Positions 16,001 through 26,095 of a stretch of 64,000 nt of DNA are shown piece by piece. The stretch lies in NCBI GenBank assembly GCA_023055355.1, contig JALJCS010000054.1, forward strand, positions 1,984,001 to 2,048,000, read 5' to 3'. A program made the translations under genes and the position numbers. The notes beneath the pieces are model-generated. The model ran no database searches. It saw only the letters and a program-made list of their open reading frames with translations, and was not told the origin of the DNA. The first letter of the stretch is position 1. Every line of letters begins with the position of its first letter. The stretch is from Agelaius tricolor. Lineage: Eukaryota; Chordata; Aves; Passeriformes; Icteridae.

Positions 16001-19000
16001 TCCACCTGGGATAGTGGGAGGTGTCCATGCCCATGGCAGGTGGTGGCACTGGGTGACCTTTAAAAGGTCCCTTCCCACTCAAACCATTCCATGATAAATG
16101 AGTTTGCCTCCTGCTCACCCTTCACCTTTGGAATCACCTGGTGGGCTGTGCTGCCCTGTGGAATGGGGGTCCAGCAGGGTCAGGACACGTTGGTGAGCTG
16201 TCCCTGTGCCCCAGCTGTGCTGAGCCACCAGCTCTGGGGTCATTGCCTTGGGCCTGGCAGGGCCAGCTGATGCAGCAGTGCCTGGAGAGCTGCAGGAGCT
16301 CCTGGGGTTGCAGCAGCCCTTGGGCAGTGCCATGGGGCAGGGACCTCGTGACTCTGTGCCAGGGCTGCACGTGGGGCATCCCCTGGCACAGGAACACCTG
16401 TCCCCTGTCCTCCTCCAGGACTACCAGGCCATTGTGGATGCAGAGTGGAACATCCTGTACGACAAACTGGACAAGATCCACAAGTCAGGAGCCAAGGTGG
16501 TGCTGTCCAAGCTGCCCATTGGGGACGTGGCCACGCAGTACTTTGCAGACAGGGACATGTTCTGTGCCGGCCGTGTCCCCGAGGAGGATCTCAAGAGGAC
16601 CATGATGGTGAGCTCCCCTGGCCTGAGGAAAGCCTTTGGAAAGTTCTGGCACCCCAGGCTGGGCATTCCCAAACTGCTCTCGCTGCTCCTCACGGGGGTT
16701 TGAAAGGACAAGGCTGTTCCTCGTGGGGTGAGCGCTCACACCCCGACAGCCTGGTGTTAATTACAAAGATCTGTCTGATCAGTGCATCACTAGAGATTCA
16801 TTTTCCTGAGTTCTTCCCTGTTCCATCACGAGTGGGTTTTTTCCTGAGCTTTCTTTGTGTATCTCCTGGACTCTGGAGCCTGTGAGTCAGCACCTTGAAG
16901 CTGCATAAATTTATTTTGCTGTTGAGGGTTGGCCTGTGTCCATGAGAGGGGAGGGAGGGAGAAGGGTTTTCCTGAATCTGCAGGATGGGTTTGCAGCAGC
17001 TCAACATCTGGGCTGTCCCTGGAGAGGGAGCCTGCTGGGAGGTTGGTGTGGGTTGTCAGCAGTGGTAATGCTGTGTTTGTCCCCATTCCCTGCAGGCCTG
17101 TGGGGGATCCATCCAGACCAGTGTCAATGCCCTGTCAGATGATGTGCTGGGCCGCTGTGAGCTCTTTGAAGAGACCCAGATTGGGGGAGAGAGGTAAAAA
17201 CACCAGCTGCAAACCTGTGGTGCTTTGCAAGCCCTCTCATAGCAGGTGCAAAAGTCGGGGTAAAAGCATTGGCAGGGTCAACGTCTCTCAAGCTGTTGAG
17301 ATGAAAACAAGGTTGTTATAAAATGTATATTTTACTGTAGCCAGAAGCTGCTTTTTGAGGCTGGGGGAGGGGCCAGGAGCAAGATTTCATTGAGATCCTA
17401 CCTCTTGTAAAAGCTTTGAAAAACACACGTTTATTCTGCAGTGCCTTGTAAAAAGCACAGTGGGACTGTTGCATTTGTAATGGAAAACCACCACATTTTG
17501 GGGTTGCTTGTGGCACTTCTGTGACGTTCCAGCTTGACCCTTCCCTGTCAGTGCAGGAGAAGCTGGGAATGGTACACTGGGGCCCTTCCAGTCCTGTTTG
17601 GGGCTGGCTGCTGCCCTCTGTGCTCCTGCCAAGTGCAGACTGGGAGCCCCAGTTCAGTGTGAGTCCCTGGCAGCAGGGAGGAGAGAACGGATGGTCCTGG
17701 ATTGTCTGGAACGTCACTTCTGTGTTCCCTGGGCCTGTCCTCCTTGGCCCCTTGGGGCTGTGAGAGGGACGGGGCTGCAGGGCTGGCTCTGTCCCACCCT
17801 GCCTGTCCAGCAGCAGCTTCTCCATGCCCAACCCTCCTGTGGCAGGTACAACTTGTTCACGGGCTGCCCCAAGGCCAAGACGTGCACCATCATCCTGCGC
17901 GGGGGCGCCGAGCAGTTCATGGAGGAGACCGAGCGCTCCCTGCACGACGCCATCATGATCGTCAGGAGGGCCATCAAGGTGAGCCTGGCACTGCCCTGCA
18001 CAGCCAGAGCTGCTGCACACCTCCCACACACACACACACACCAGGGCTTGGCTCAGGGCTCTGCACAGTGAGCACATCCCGTGGAGTGCAGTTCCTTGGC
18101 CGGCTCAGGTGGCTCTGGCGGTGTTTGCAGCTGCTCTCCAGGCACGCCTGGGTTCTGCCTGCACTTCTGTGCAGCTGTGCCTCGTGCTGGCTCCATCCTC
18201 CACCCTAAAGGGAACTGCTCTGTGCTGCGTGGAGCTTCAGGAGATGGAACAGCAGATTGATGGCACATGTGTGTCCATGCCCATAGAGCCTCTCTTGGTG
18301 CCCAGTCTGGGGGCGTGACAGTCCCGTGGCTCTGAGGGCAGGCTGGGGGCACCAGGAGAAATCCAAGGCCTCTGTGGATGTGTGTTTGATCCTTCCAAGC
18401 TCTGGGTTACACAAAAACGTGTTGCTGTAGGAAGGGCTTGTGGTTAAAAGCTCTGAGGCTGCATGTCCTGAGGGGCTGGGGAGAAGCATGTCAGGAGTTT
18501 TGGAGCTGTTGCTTCTAGAAAGAACATCCTGATCTGTCTCCTGGAAAAGCAGCAGAACTGAGCCGCAAGGTGCTGCTGCCAATAGCTTTAGTTTTGGACA
18601 CTTCATGAGAGTGAGGAAGTTTCCCTAGCCCGAGTTGGGAGTGAGCTGCCATCCCTCCCTTTGGGTGTAGTGTCCCCAAACCCCCCTTTGTCCTGTGCAC
18701 AGCTGGGCTGAGCTGCTGGAGCTGCCACTGGAGGTTCTTGGTGTGTCCCTGCTGCTGCTGGCAGACAGTCCCAGGGACAGCAGCACCAGGGCTGTGCATT
18801 GCTGTGTCTGCAGGGCTGTGCATTGCCATGGGCTGTGCATTGCCATGGGCTGTGCATTGCTGTGTCTGCAGGGCTGTGCATTGCCATGGGCTGTGCAATG
18901 CCATGGGCTGTGCATTGTCATGGGCTGTGCATTGCTGTGTCTGCAGGGCTGTGCATTGCCATGGGCTGTGCATTGCTGGGAGCCTGCAGGGCCGTGCATT

Positions 19001-21803
19001 GCCATGGGCTGTGCATTGCTGTGCCTGCAGGGCTGTGCATTGCTGGGAGCCTGCAGGGCTGTGGATTGCTGTACCTGCAGGGCTGTGCATTGCCATGGGC
19101 TGTGCATTGCTGTGCCTGCAGGGCTGTGCATTGCTGGGAGCCTGCAGGGCTGTGCATTGCTGTGCCTGCAGGGCTGTGCATTGCTGGGAGCCTGCAGGGC
19201 TGTGGATTGCTGTACCTGCAGGGCTGTGCATTGCCATGGCCTGTGCATTGCTGTGCCTGCAGGGCTGTGCATTGCCATGGCCTGTGCATTGCTGTACCTG
19301 CAGGGCTGTGCATTGCCATGGCCTGTGCATTGCTGTGCCTGCAGGGCTGTGCATTGCCATGGGCTGTGCATTGCTGTGCCTGCAGGGCTGTGCATTGCTG
19401 GGAGCCTGCAGGGCTGTGCATTGCCGGGAGCCTGCAGGGCTGCAGCAGCTGACAGCCCCTGTGCTGTGCCGTCCCTCCCTGCAGAACGACTCGGTGGTGG
19501 CGGGCGGCGGCGCCATCGAGATGGAGCTCTCCAAGTTCCTGCGGGATTACTCGCGCACCATCCCGGGCAAGCAGCAGCTGCTGATCGGCGCCTACGCCAA
19601 GGCCCTGGAGATCATCCCCCGGCAGCTGTGTGACAACGCCGGCTTCGACGCCACCAACATCCTCAACAAGCTGCGTGCCAAGCACGCCCAGGTACGGCCC
19701 GGGCTGCTGGGGAAGGCAGGGGCCTCCCTGAAATGGAAATTGCAAACCCCCTCCCTCTGAATTATTGTAGCTTTGAAATTAAGGGGCTCTCAGGCAAAGG
19801 TATGGGAGTAGGAATAACAGTTCATTGCTAGGAAAATTAAAAATACAAATGCAGTGGTACAAACAAACCCCTGCCAGGGTCAGAGCATGCCCTGTCCCCT
19901 GTGTGTCAGGGGGTGGCACAGCCCCATCCCACGGGGGCTCAGCCCTCCTGCAGTGCCAGCTGTGGCTCTGCTGGAGCAGGGATCCTGCACAAGGGGGGAG
20001 TTTTCCTCTGCAGCTCCAGGGCTGCTGGAGATGGGCCTGGGCTCCCTCTGGCCATGCAGGGCAGCAGAAGCTGCTCCTCTGGCAATGCAGGGGGCAAAGG
20101 CTGCTGTGCTGTCCCAAACCTCAGATTGGATCCAGGTAGGAATGCTTGGCTCCTCCCCTGGGCGGAGCATCTCCCCATGGGATGATGGGATTGGATCAGC
20201 CCTGCAGGGACACTCACTGGCCCATTTACAGAAGATAATTGATAATTAATGGCCCATTAACAGCAGATATTTCCCGGAGGGAGGATTGATTGTGGAAGAG
20301 ATAAAAGAAACTGCCCAATGAACAGCAGATACCTGTCCCAGCTCTGACAGGTGGCAATAGAATACACACCCTCAGCTGCATCTTTGAACCCCAGACACCC
20401 GGGCATCCCAGAGGCAGTGTCTGTGTGGTTCCTTTGTCCCCAGTTCCCTCCTGGAGCCTGTCAGAGCTGGTGTAGCTCAGCTGAGCCTGTTTTGGAGCCG
20501 TGTCCCCTTTGATTAAGCACTGTGTTTGTTTCACATCATGTGTGGGCCTGGCACAGGTGGCTATAAATGGAAAGGAGCTGATTTCCCTTTGATCCCAGCT
20601 GTCAGGTGACTTCCTGAGCTGGGAGTTCTGATTTGCTCCTTAAAAACTCATCATTTGTCAGGAAGGAGCTGCTGTGTTAAACATTAAAGGAAGAAGAGTG
20701 CAGGAGCTGGCTGAGCTGAGCATTTTACACAGGAGCTGCAGGCTGAAGGTCCTGAGTGCTGGTCTTGTGGAGATCCCAGTGCCAGGGCTTGGAGGTTGCC
20801 CCTTGGGTTCTGCCACTCCCAGCAGTTTGACCCTGCTGCCGATGGTGGGGCTCGGGGTGTGCCCCAAAATGAGGGTGCACGGCCAGGCAGAGAGGCAGCA
20901 GCAGAGGGGAGCCAGGCCTGGGAGGCTCCTGCAGCTTCATGGCAGGGCTGCCCAGGGAGGGTTGGGCTGCCCTTCCCTGGAGGTGTCCAGGGAAGCCCTG
21001 GAGGTGGCACTCAGGGCTCTGGGCTGGTGGCAAGGTGGGGATGGGGCACAGCTTGGACTGGATGGACTGGGGGGGCTTTTCCAGCCTCTGTGATCCTAAA
21101 CTGGCAGGGGCCTCCTCTTCATGAGGCACTGCTGGCACTGGTGGCTGAAAGCAAAGGCTGCTCAGCTTGGAGTTTTTGTGTTTTCCTTCACAGCAGAATG
21201 TGCGGGAGGCTCCAGCCTCTCCCTTCACCTTTGCCTGGCCTTCCCTCCCAGGCTTTCCCCAAGTCCCACCCAGCCCCGTGACCAATCCCTGTCCCCTCTG
21301 TCCCCTCAGAGTTGGATGGCACACTGATCCCTGTGTCCCTCTGTCCCTCAGGGCAGGATATGGCACTGATCCCTGTCCCTCAGCAGGCTGTGGCACTGAT
21401 CTGTCCCTCTGTCCCTCAGGGCAGGATGTGGCACTGATCCCTGTGTCCCTCTGGCCCTCAGCAGGCTGTGGCACTGATGGCTGCCTCTCAGAGTGGAATC
21501 TGGCACTGAGCCTGTCCCTCTGTCCCCAGAGCAGGCTGTGGCACTGATCCCTGTCCCTCTGTCTGTCCCCAGGGCGGGATGTGGTACGGCGTGGACGTGA
21601 CCAACGAGGACATTGCTGACAATTTCCAGGCGTGCGTGTGGGAGCCGGCCGTGGTGCGCATCAACGCGCTGACGGCCGCCTCGGAGGCCGCGTGCCTCAT
21701 CGTGTCCGTGGACGAGACCATCCGCAACCCGCGCTCCAGCGTGGAGCCTGCCGGGGCTGCCGGGGCCCGCGGCCGGGCCCGCGCCCGGCCCCACAACCAC
21801 TGA
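7095..21803 (+). CDS. CCT7: CCT7, chaperonin TCP-1 eta subunit (complete)
   Basis: CCT7 is the eta subunit of the cytosolic TRiC/CCT chaperonin, an ATP-driven double ring that folds actin, tubulin and other proteins. Coding exons are 7095-7100, 8629-8782, 10468-10574, 11987-12112, 12679-12731, 14327-14498, 15482-15646, 16419-16607, 17096-17193, 17846-17978, 19485-19691 and 21573-21803. All borders are GT-AG and all phases close, giving 546 residues (human 543). Exon 1 encodes only Met-Met. Exon 4 opens with VGDGTTS (residues 90-96), the group II chaperonin nucleotide motif. LHDAIMIV in exon 10 carries the Asp (~391) equivalent to the GroEL hydrolytic Asp398. Exon 11 gives [11 protein letters not shown]. 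The C terminus is Gly/Arg-rich ([14 protein letters not shown]), as in other CCT7 proteins. The 3' end has been reshaped by tandem repeats (separate entries). Confidence 0.97.
7555..8030 (-). mobile_element. CR1 LINE 3' fragment in CCT7 intron 1
   Basis: The text runs through diverged CR1 tail phrases in reverse orientation: the CACCTGGAGCAGGTGACACA passage, the GAAGTTCTTCCTCGTGTTGA passage, and CAGGCCCAGCTCCTCATAGG. It is older and more diverged than the next copy. Confidence 0.7.
8120..8345 (-). mobile_element. CR1 LINE 3' fragment in CCT7 intron 1
   Basis: It begins with TTTGGGTTGGAAGGGACCTT and continues with the CR1 tail (CCACCCCTGCCATGGCAGAG, then CTGGCCTTGGGCACTGCCAG). Reverse orientation relative to CCT7. 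Bases 8346-8628 hold no further recognisable element. Confidence 0.85.
8800..9130. repeat. Minisatellite at the start of CCT7 intron 2
   Basis: Units built from GGGGCAGCACTGAGCCTGGC followed by TGGGGCATCTGGGGCAACCA begin about 20 bp after the donor of exon 2 at 8783. There are about six full units with internal deletions. Confidence 0.85.
9290..9790 (-). mobile_element. Endogenous retrovirus LTR fragment in CCT7 intron 2
   Basis: The AATAAAGCAGGGATTTATTA segment near 9322, the GTGAAGCCCAGACCCACACA segment near 9720 and the TGAAAAATAGAAAAGCTAAA end match, from memory, a common passerine LTR in reverse orientation. It contains three ~32-bp tandem units (AACCCAAGATGGACCAAAAT type) at 9405-9490. 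Ends are approximate and no internal retroviral genes are present. Bases 9791-10467 are AT-richer intron with nothing recognised. Confidence 0.6.
10690..11050 (+). mobile_element. CR1 LINE 3' end in CCT7 intron 3
   Basis: The stretch runs from GAGCCAGGCTGGCAGAGCTG to the usual CR1 tail (CCAGGTTGGACACTGGGGCT, CATGGCAGAGAGTGGCACTG, GGGCTTTGAGGTCCCTTCC). It is nearly identical to the copy at 15715-16095. Confidence 0.85.
11070..11418 (-). mobile_element. Endogenous retrovirus LTR, first of two adjacent copies
   Basis: It shares with the next copy the segments TTGATTTATTATTTTATGAT near 11138 and CAGACAGAGAGCAAGAGCCA near 11266. It is shorter than the adjacent copy and probably truncated. Reverse orientation relative to CCT7. 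Confidence 0.65.
11419..11791 (-). mobile_element. Endogenous retrovirus solo LTR in CCT7 intron 3
   Basis: On the plus strand it runs from TGTGACAGGTCTGAGG to ATCATGGCTACA, so the element has TGT...ACA termini. Interior segments (TGATTTATTATTTTATGATA; CTCAGCTTCTCAGGAGGAAA) recur in the LTR at 29559-30023. No internal coding region remains. A ~19-bp GTGACACAGTGTGGGG repeat (11920-11975) separates this region from exon 4. Confidence 0.75.
13665..14240 (+). mobile_element. CR1 3' end with internal 31-bp tandem expansion
   Basis: Left of the array is the CR1 phrase GGGGCTGGAGCGTGGCCAGG. About seven 31-bp units of the type GGGCAGGGGCTGCAGAATCC + CTGAGGGAGCT follow at 13707-13922. The normal CR1 tail then continues (GGCTCAGCCTGGAGCAAAGG, then CTTGGCAGTGCTGGACTGAA and ATGATCTTAAAGG). 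The right part, 13920-14095, is almost identical to 63840-64000. It lies in CCT7 intron 5. The remainder of intron 5 (12732-13664) is unremarkable. Confidence 0.85.
15715..16095 (+). mobile_element. CR1 LINE 3' end in CCT7 intron 7
   Basis: Same orientation and nearly the same sequence as 10690-11050. It ends with the tail GGTGACCTTTAAAAGGTCCC and an A/T-rich remnant (AAACCATTCCATGATAAA). Confidence 0.85.
18790..19445. repeat. Minisatellite in CCT7 intron 10
   Basis: About 650 bp of units that combine GGGCTGTGCATTGCCATG, GGCTGTGCATTGCTGTGCC and GGCTGTGCATTGCTGGGAG, each joined by CTGCAGGG. The array stops about 40 bp before the acceptor of exon 11. It leaves both strands open in most frames, so long ORFs here are not genes. 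Confidence 0.92.
20225..20560. mobile_element. Probable LTR fragment in CCT7 intron 11
   Basis: ATTGATAATTAATGGCCCAT, the GGAGGGAGGATTGATTGTGG passage and ACACACCCTCAGCTGCATCT resemble a passerine LTR family recalled from memory. The direct pair GCCCATTAACAGCAGATA / GCCCAATGAACAGCAGATA occurs 70 bp apart. Ends and family are uncertain. Confidence 0.4.
20920..21110 (+). mobile_element. CR1 LINE 3' end in CCT7 intron 11
   Basis: AGGGCTGCCCAGGGAGGGTT, GGAGGTGTCCAGGGAAGCCC and the end GGGCTTTTCCAGCCTCTGTG are CR1 tail phrases in plus orientation. Confidence 0.75.
21340..21572 (+). repeat. Minisatellite built from the CCT7 exon 12 acceptor
   Basis: Six or so degenerate ~35-bp units lie against exon 12. 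Each holds a pyrimidine tract, CAG, and a copy of the first exon bases: CTCAGGGCAGGATGTGGCAC compared with the real CCCAGGGCGGGATGTGGTAC. Candidate acceptors end at about 21351, 21384, 21420, 21462 and 21530; the real AG is 21571-21572. Confidence 0.85.
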
Positions 21804-22225
21804 GAGCCCCTGGGGGAACAGCAGCTGCTCCTGCCCTGGCCAGGGCTGGCAGCCCCACAGCCACTGAGAGCTCCTGGAAACCCACTGGGGGAACAGGAGC
21901 TGCTCCTGCCCCGGGCTGCCAGCCCCACAGCCACTGAGAGCTCCTGGAAACCCACTGGGGGAACAGCAGCTGCTCCTGCCCCGGGCTGCCAGCCCCACAG
22001 CCACTGAGAGCCCCTGGAAACCTTGGGAACAGCAGCTGCTCCTTCTCTGGCCAGGGCTGCCAGCCCCACAGCCGCTGAGAGCCCCTGGAAACCCACTGGG
22101 GGAACAGCAGCTGCTCCTGCCCCGGGCTGGCAGCCCCACAGCCACTGAGAGCCCCTGGAAACCTGGGGAACAGCAGCTGCTCCTGCCCTGGCCAGGGCTG
22201 GCAGCCCCACAGCCACTGAGAGCTC
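21797..22225 (+). repeat. 70-bp tandem repeat carrying the CCT7 stop codon into the 3'UTR
   Basis: Seven copies of CCACTGAGAG start at 21797, 21861, 21931, 22001, 22072 (as CCGCTGAGAG), 22142 and 22213, so the period is close to 70 bp. The first TGA (21801-21803) is the true stop codon. The unit therefore includes the last codons of CCT7, the stop, and GGAACAGCAGCTGCTCCTGC. Confidence 0.9.
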
Positions 22226-22595
22226 CTGGAAACCCACTGGGATTGGCAGCTGCTCCTTCCCCTGCCCCGGGCTGGGGGCAGTCACAGGCAGCTCCTGGCA
22301 GTCACGGGCAGCTCCTGGCACTGGCAGCCACAGCCCTGGAGCTGCCCTGCCCTGCCTGGCGCTGCCTCACTGGCCTGGGCATTCCCTCGGGAGCCTTCCC
22401 TCCCCAGGAGCATTCCCTCCTCCAGACCCTTCCCTCCTCCAGACCCTTCCCTCCTTGGGGACCCCTCCCCAGGAGCATTCCTTCTTCCAGACCCTTCCCT
22501 CCCGTGGGCTGGAGCCAGCACAGGGAGGCTCTGGGGCCTATTTATACTGGTTTGTGTTTTGTTCTGCTGGGCAGTTTGAAGCCAGGCTCCAGCAC

Positions 22596-22601
22596 AATAA
22601 A
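22596..22601 (+). terminator. CCT7: CCT7 polyadenylation signal
   Basis: AATAAA lies 793 bp after the CCT7 stop codon, followed by a GT-rich stretch. It is the only good signal between CCT7 and the convergent FBXO41 end. Confidence 0.8.
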
Positions 22602-23069
22602 ATGAGTTGGTCTCAGTGGCAGTTAGGATTGTGCTCTTGTTCTCTGCTTCATTCCACATGGGCAGGCCTCAGCACTGGGGTTAGAAATGAACTGGCTGGT
22701 TTTGGCCTTGGTCAGTTTTTCAGGCTGGTTCTGGCCTTGTTTCAAAGCAGGTGCTGTGCTGCAGAGCAGGGCACACTCCAGGCTCATGCCAGAAGTGCTT
22801 CTAGGATGGAGCACCTCTGTGTGTGCTTGGAGCTCTCAGATACTGCTCAGTGACATTTTAATTGGCTCTGCCCAATGGGGCATTTCCATTTCCCACTTTG
22901 CCTCATGGAAGAAGGTTCAGGGCAGCAGCTGTGTGACAGCTCCAGGGGACTCCAAGGATGGATCCAGGCATTTGGGGGGAATCAGACAGGAAAATGGTGC
23001 TGAGAGAACAGGGGGAGACTTGGGTCTGGTGGGTTACAGGTGTTAAATGAGGACAGTGAAAGAAATACA

Positions 23070-23350
23070 GAATCATGGGATGGTTTGGGTTAGGAGGGAT
23101 CGTGGAGATCATCCAGGGCCACCTCCCACTGTCCCAGGCTGCTCCAAGCCCCGATGTCTGACCTGGCCTTGGGCACTGCCAGAGCTCCAGGGGCAGCCCC
23201 AGCGCCGCTGTGCCAGGGCCTGCCCTGTGCTTTCCCACTCGGTCCCTGTGTCCCACTCTGTCCCTGTGCTGTCCCACTCTGTCCCTGTGTCCCACTCTGT
23301 CCCTGTGCTGTCCCACTCTGTCCCTGTGCTGTCCCACTCTGTCCCCGTGC
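23070..23350 (-). mobile_element. CR1 fragment (23070-23215) and adjoining ~20-bp array (23218-23350)
   Basis: GATGGTTTGGGTTAGGAGGG followed by CCACTGTCCCAGGCTGCTCC is a CR1 tail in reverse orientation. It runs directly into six or seven units of TCCCACTCTGTCCCTGTGCTG type. Both lie between the CCT7 and FBXO41 poly(A) signals. Confidence 0.75.
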
Positions 23351-25124
23351 CCCGTGATGCCAGACAAGTGCAGCCCATGGACCTGCAGCCCCAAGCTGCA
23401 ACTGGTGTCACTGGTATCACTGTGTGCCCCCGGGAGAGTGAAAACCCAGCTCGATCTCCAGAGTCTTTATTCAACACCGAGTCATAAAATAGCTCTTTAC
23501 ACGCTTGGCTGGGGGTCGTTTCTCTGTAATTCTTTAAATACACATTGTTTACACTTGCCAAAGTTTCAAAGCAACAACATCAAAGTGCGTCTACAGGTGA
23601 GAGTTCCAACCAAAGTGCTAAACCCGCGGGCTGCGGCCGGAGCTGGCGCTGCTGCCCTGCCCTGCCCTGCCCTCCCCTGCTCCGGCTCATTCACACCACG
23701 CCCGGTTTAGCATCCAGGGACCACGGGGTGGGGGCAGGAAGGGATGTTTGGTTCTCCAGACACTGGCACATCGCTGCAGAAAGACTAAAATAGACCTAAA
23801 TTTATAGAGAGTTAAAAAAATAACTTGGGAGGGAGGGAGGCCACGGGAAGCTCTGGGGAGGGGAGGTCGCTGTACACCGCTGCCATCCAGGGCTGTAGGG
23901 AATGATTCCAGTTCCTGATTTCTATATCTCTATTCTCTGCACTGATTATCTCCTCTGATTATCTCGAAGCAACTGTGCATCACCCCTCGCTTCCCAAAAA
24001 CTGCCCCACACCATTGCACCCACTTGTCCCCGGCCCCAACCTGCCTCGTTGCCCTCCACGGGCTCAATCCTGAGGCTGCATTAGAAAATCCCTTTTTTTC
24101 CCTTGCTTTTGGGCAGTTTTCCCTCCTCGCTGCTGCAGCAGCTTTCCCTCAGTGCTCTCCCACCCTCCCCAGGGATTATTTTGCCTCCCACTGATGGGGA
24201 AGGTCCATTACCACCTCACAATACCCTGCAATGCTTCACAACAAACCATCTCTGCTTCCCACCATCTCCCTGCTCCCTGGGATTTTTTCCCTTTTAAAGC
24301 ACTTTCTCATTTGGCACCAATTCCCAAATGCTTTTGCTCCACCCCAACCTGCTGTTTGTCTGTCACCCCAAATTGAGGCTGAAGCAATGCTCCAGCTCCT
24401 GGGCTGGGGCCTCCCCTAAACGCTGAAGGAAAATCTCTGTTCACCACTTCAGGAGCCATTGCCAACAGTTCTCCTGGGTGTGTTTTTGTTATGTTTTCCC
24501 TAAATCCAGGCTCTTTTGGGGGATCCAGACACGAGAAGTTTAAAACCCTGGTGGGGCAGAGCCAGCCTAGGGTCCCTTTTCCCCCAGTCCCTGACACCCT
24601 GGAGCCCCAAGGCACAGGGACAAGGCCGGAGGAGGCCCCTGGTTCCCAGAGCATCCCTGGGGCTGGGAGTGATGGGGAACGGGTGAAATCCAACCCAGGG
24701 GGACACAAACCCAGGGATTTGGGGTGGCTTTGGCCCCCGAGCTGCCTTTGGTGATGTTGTTCCTCTTGAAATCCCTGGCCAGCGCCCAAACTCAGGGGAA
24801 GGGGAATGCTGGCAATGTCAGCCAGGGGAAACTTTGGGAAAAGCAGTAGAAAAGGAATAAATCTCCCCAGAACTGGCCCTGCAGGAGCCAGACTCAGACC
24901 CACTGTCCATCCAGCCCCTGCCAGCTCTGGCCACGGCTGTGACTCCAATCCTGTCCCTGGATCCCTGGATTTTAGTGGGATTGTCATCGCAGAGCCCCTC
25001 TGGCACTTCTCATCGGGGCTGAGCTGAACGTGCTGTGTGCCTTGACGGCTTTCCCAGGAAATTCGGCATTTCTGGGTGTTCCCATCACTTCCAGAGAAAA
25101 TGGCGCTGAGGCTCCGGTGAATCC

Positions 25125-25520
25125 AGGGCTGAATCCAGGGGCGAAGCCAGGGGTGAATCCAGGGTGAACCCAGGGGTGAACCCAGGGGTGAATCCAGGGC
25201 TGAATCCAGGGCTGAATCCAGGGTGAATCCAGGGCTGAATCCAGGGCTGAATCCAGGGCTGAATCCAGGGCTGAATCCAGGGTGAATCCAGGGCTGAATC
25301 CAGGGCTGAATCCAGGGCTGAATCCAGGGTGAATCCAGGGTGAATCCAGGGCTGAATCCAGGGTGAATCCAGGGGTGAATCCAGGGTGAATCCAGGGCTG
25401 AATCCAGGGCTGAATCCAGGGGTGAATCCAGGGCTGAATCCAGGCTGAATCCAGGGCTGAATCCAGGGGTGAATCCAGGGCTGAATCCAGGGCTGAATCC
25501 AGGGCTGAATCCAGGGCCAG
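25125..25520. repeat. 14-15-bp minisatellite in the FBXO41 3'UTR
   Basis: About 28 copies of GAATCCAGGGCT or GAATCCAGGGGT units run without interruption. On the mRNA strand they read as CCTGGATTCAGCC repeats. Confidence 0.92.
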
Positions 25521-25909
25521 CGTGGCCGGAGCCTCCCGCGGGGATGGGGCCTGGGGGGGCCACACCCCTGCGGGACAGGGCAGGGGAAGCAGCAGGGGCA
25601 GGATCCGTCTGACATTTCAGAGCCCTTAATGAGCTCGTTAACGAGCTGGGCAATTAGGAGCCACCAGGAGGGCCCTCCTTCCCACCGCTCCTGTCACTGT
25701 GCCAGCCGCCTTCATCCCCAGCCGAGGAGGAGGAGGAAGGGATCCATTCAAGCCCAAGCGAAACAGGGAGAAACCCCCACTTTCCATCTTCTCATCCTTG
25801 AACCCGCTCAAGGTCTTGTGTCATCAGAGAATTTGTGTAAAAACGTGGCTTTGCTGAGCTGGGTTTTACAGGAATGCCCCGAGGAGAGGTGAGGGTTTGA
25901 TCTGCTCCT

Positions 25910-26095
25910 GGGGATGCACCAGGAATCCAGGAGAGGCTCCTGGGGACGCACCAGGAATCCAGGAGAGGCTCCTGGGGACGCACCAGGAATCCAGGAGAGG
26001 CTCCTGGGCACGCACCAGGAATCCAGGAGAGGCTCCTGGGCACGCACCAGGAATCCAGGAGAGGCTCCTGGGCACGCACCAGGAATCCAAGTCCT
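25910..26095. repeat. 32-bp minisatellite in the FBXO41 3'UTR
   Basis: Six copies of a 32-bp unit (GCACCAGGAATCCAGGAGAG + GCTCCTGGGGAC), the first pair being 25921 and 25953. Each unit contains the palindrome-like GAGAGGCTCCTG. Confidence 0.92.

Noticed and set aside
18738..19760. 340-codon plus-strand ORF rich in Cys/Ala/Leu repeats
   Set aside because: It reads the intron 10 minisatellite of CCT7 into exon 11. The same array is open on the other strand too.
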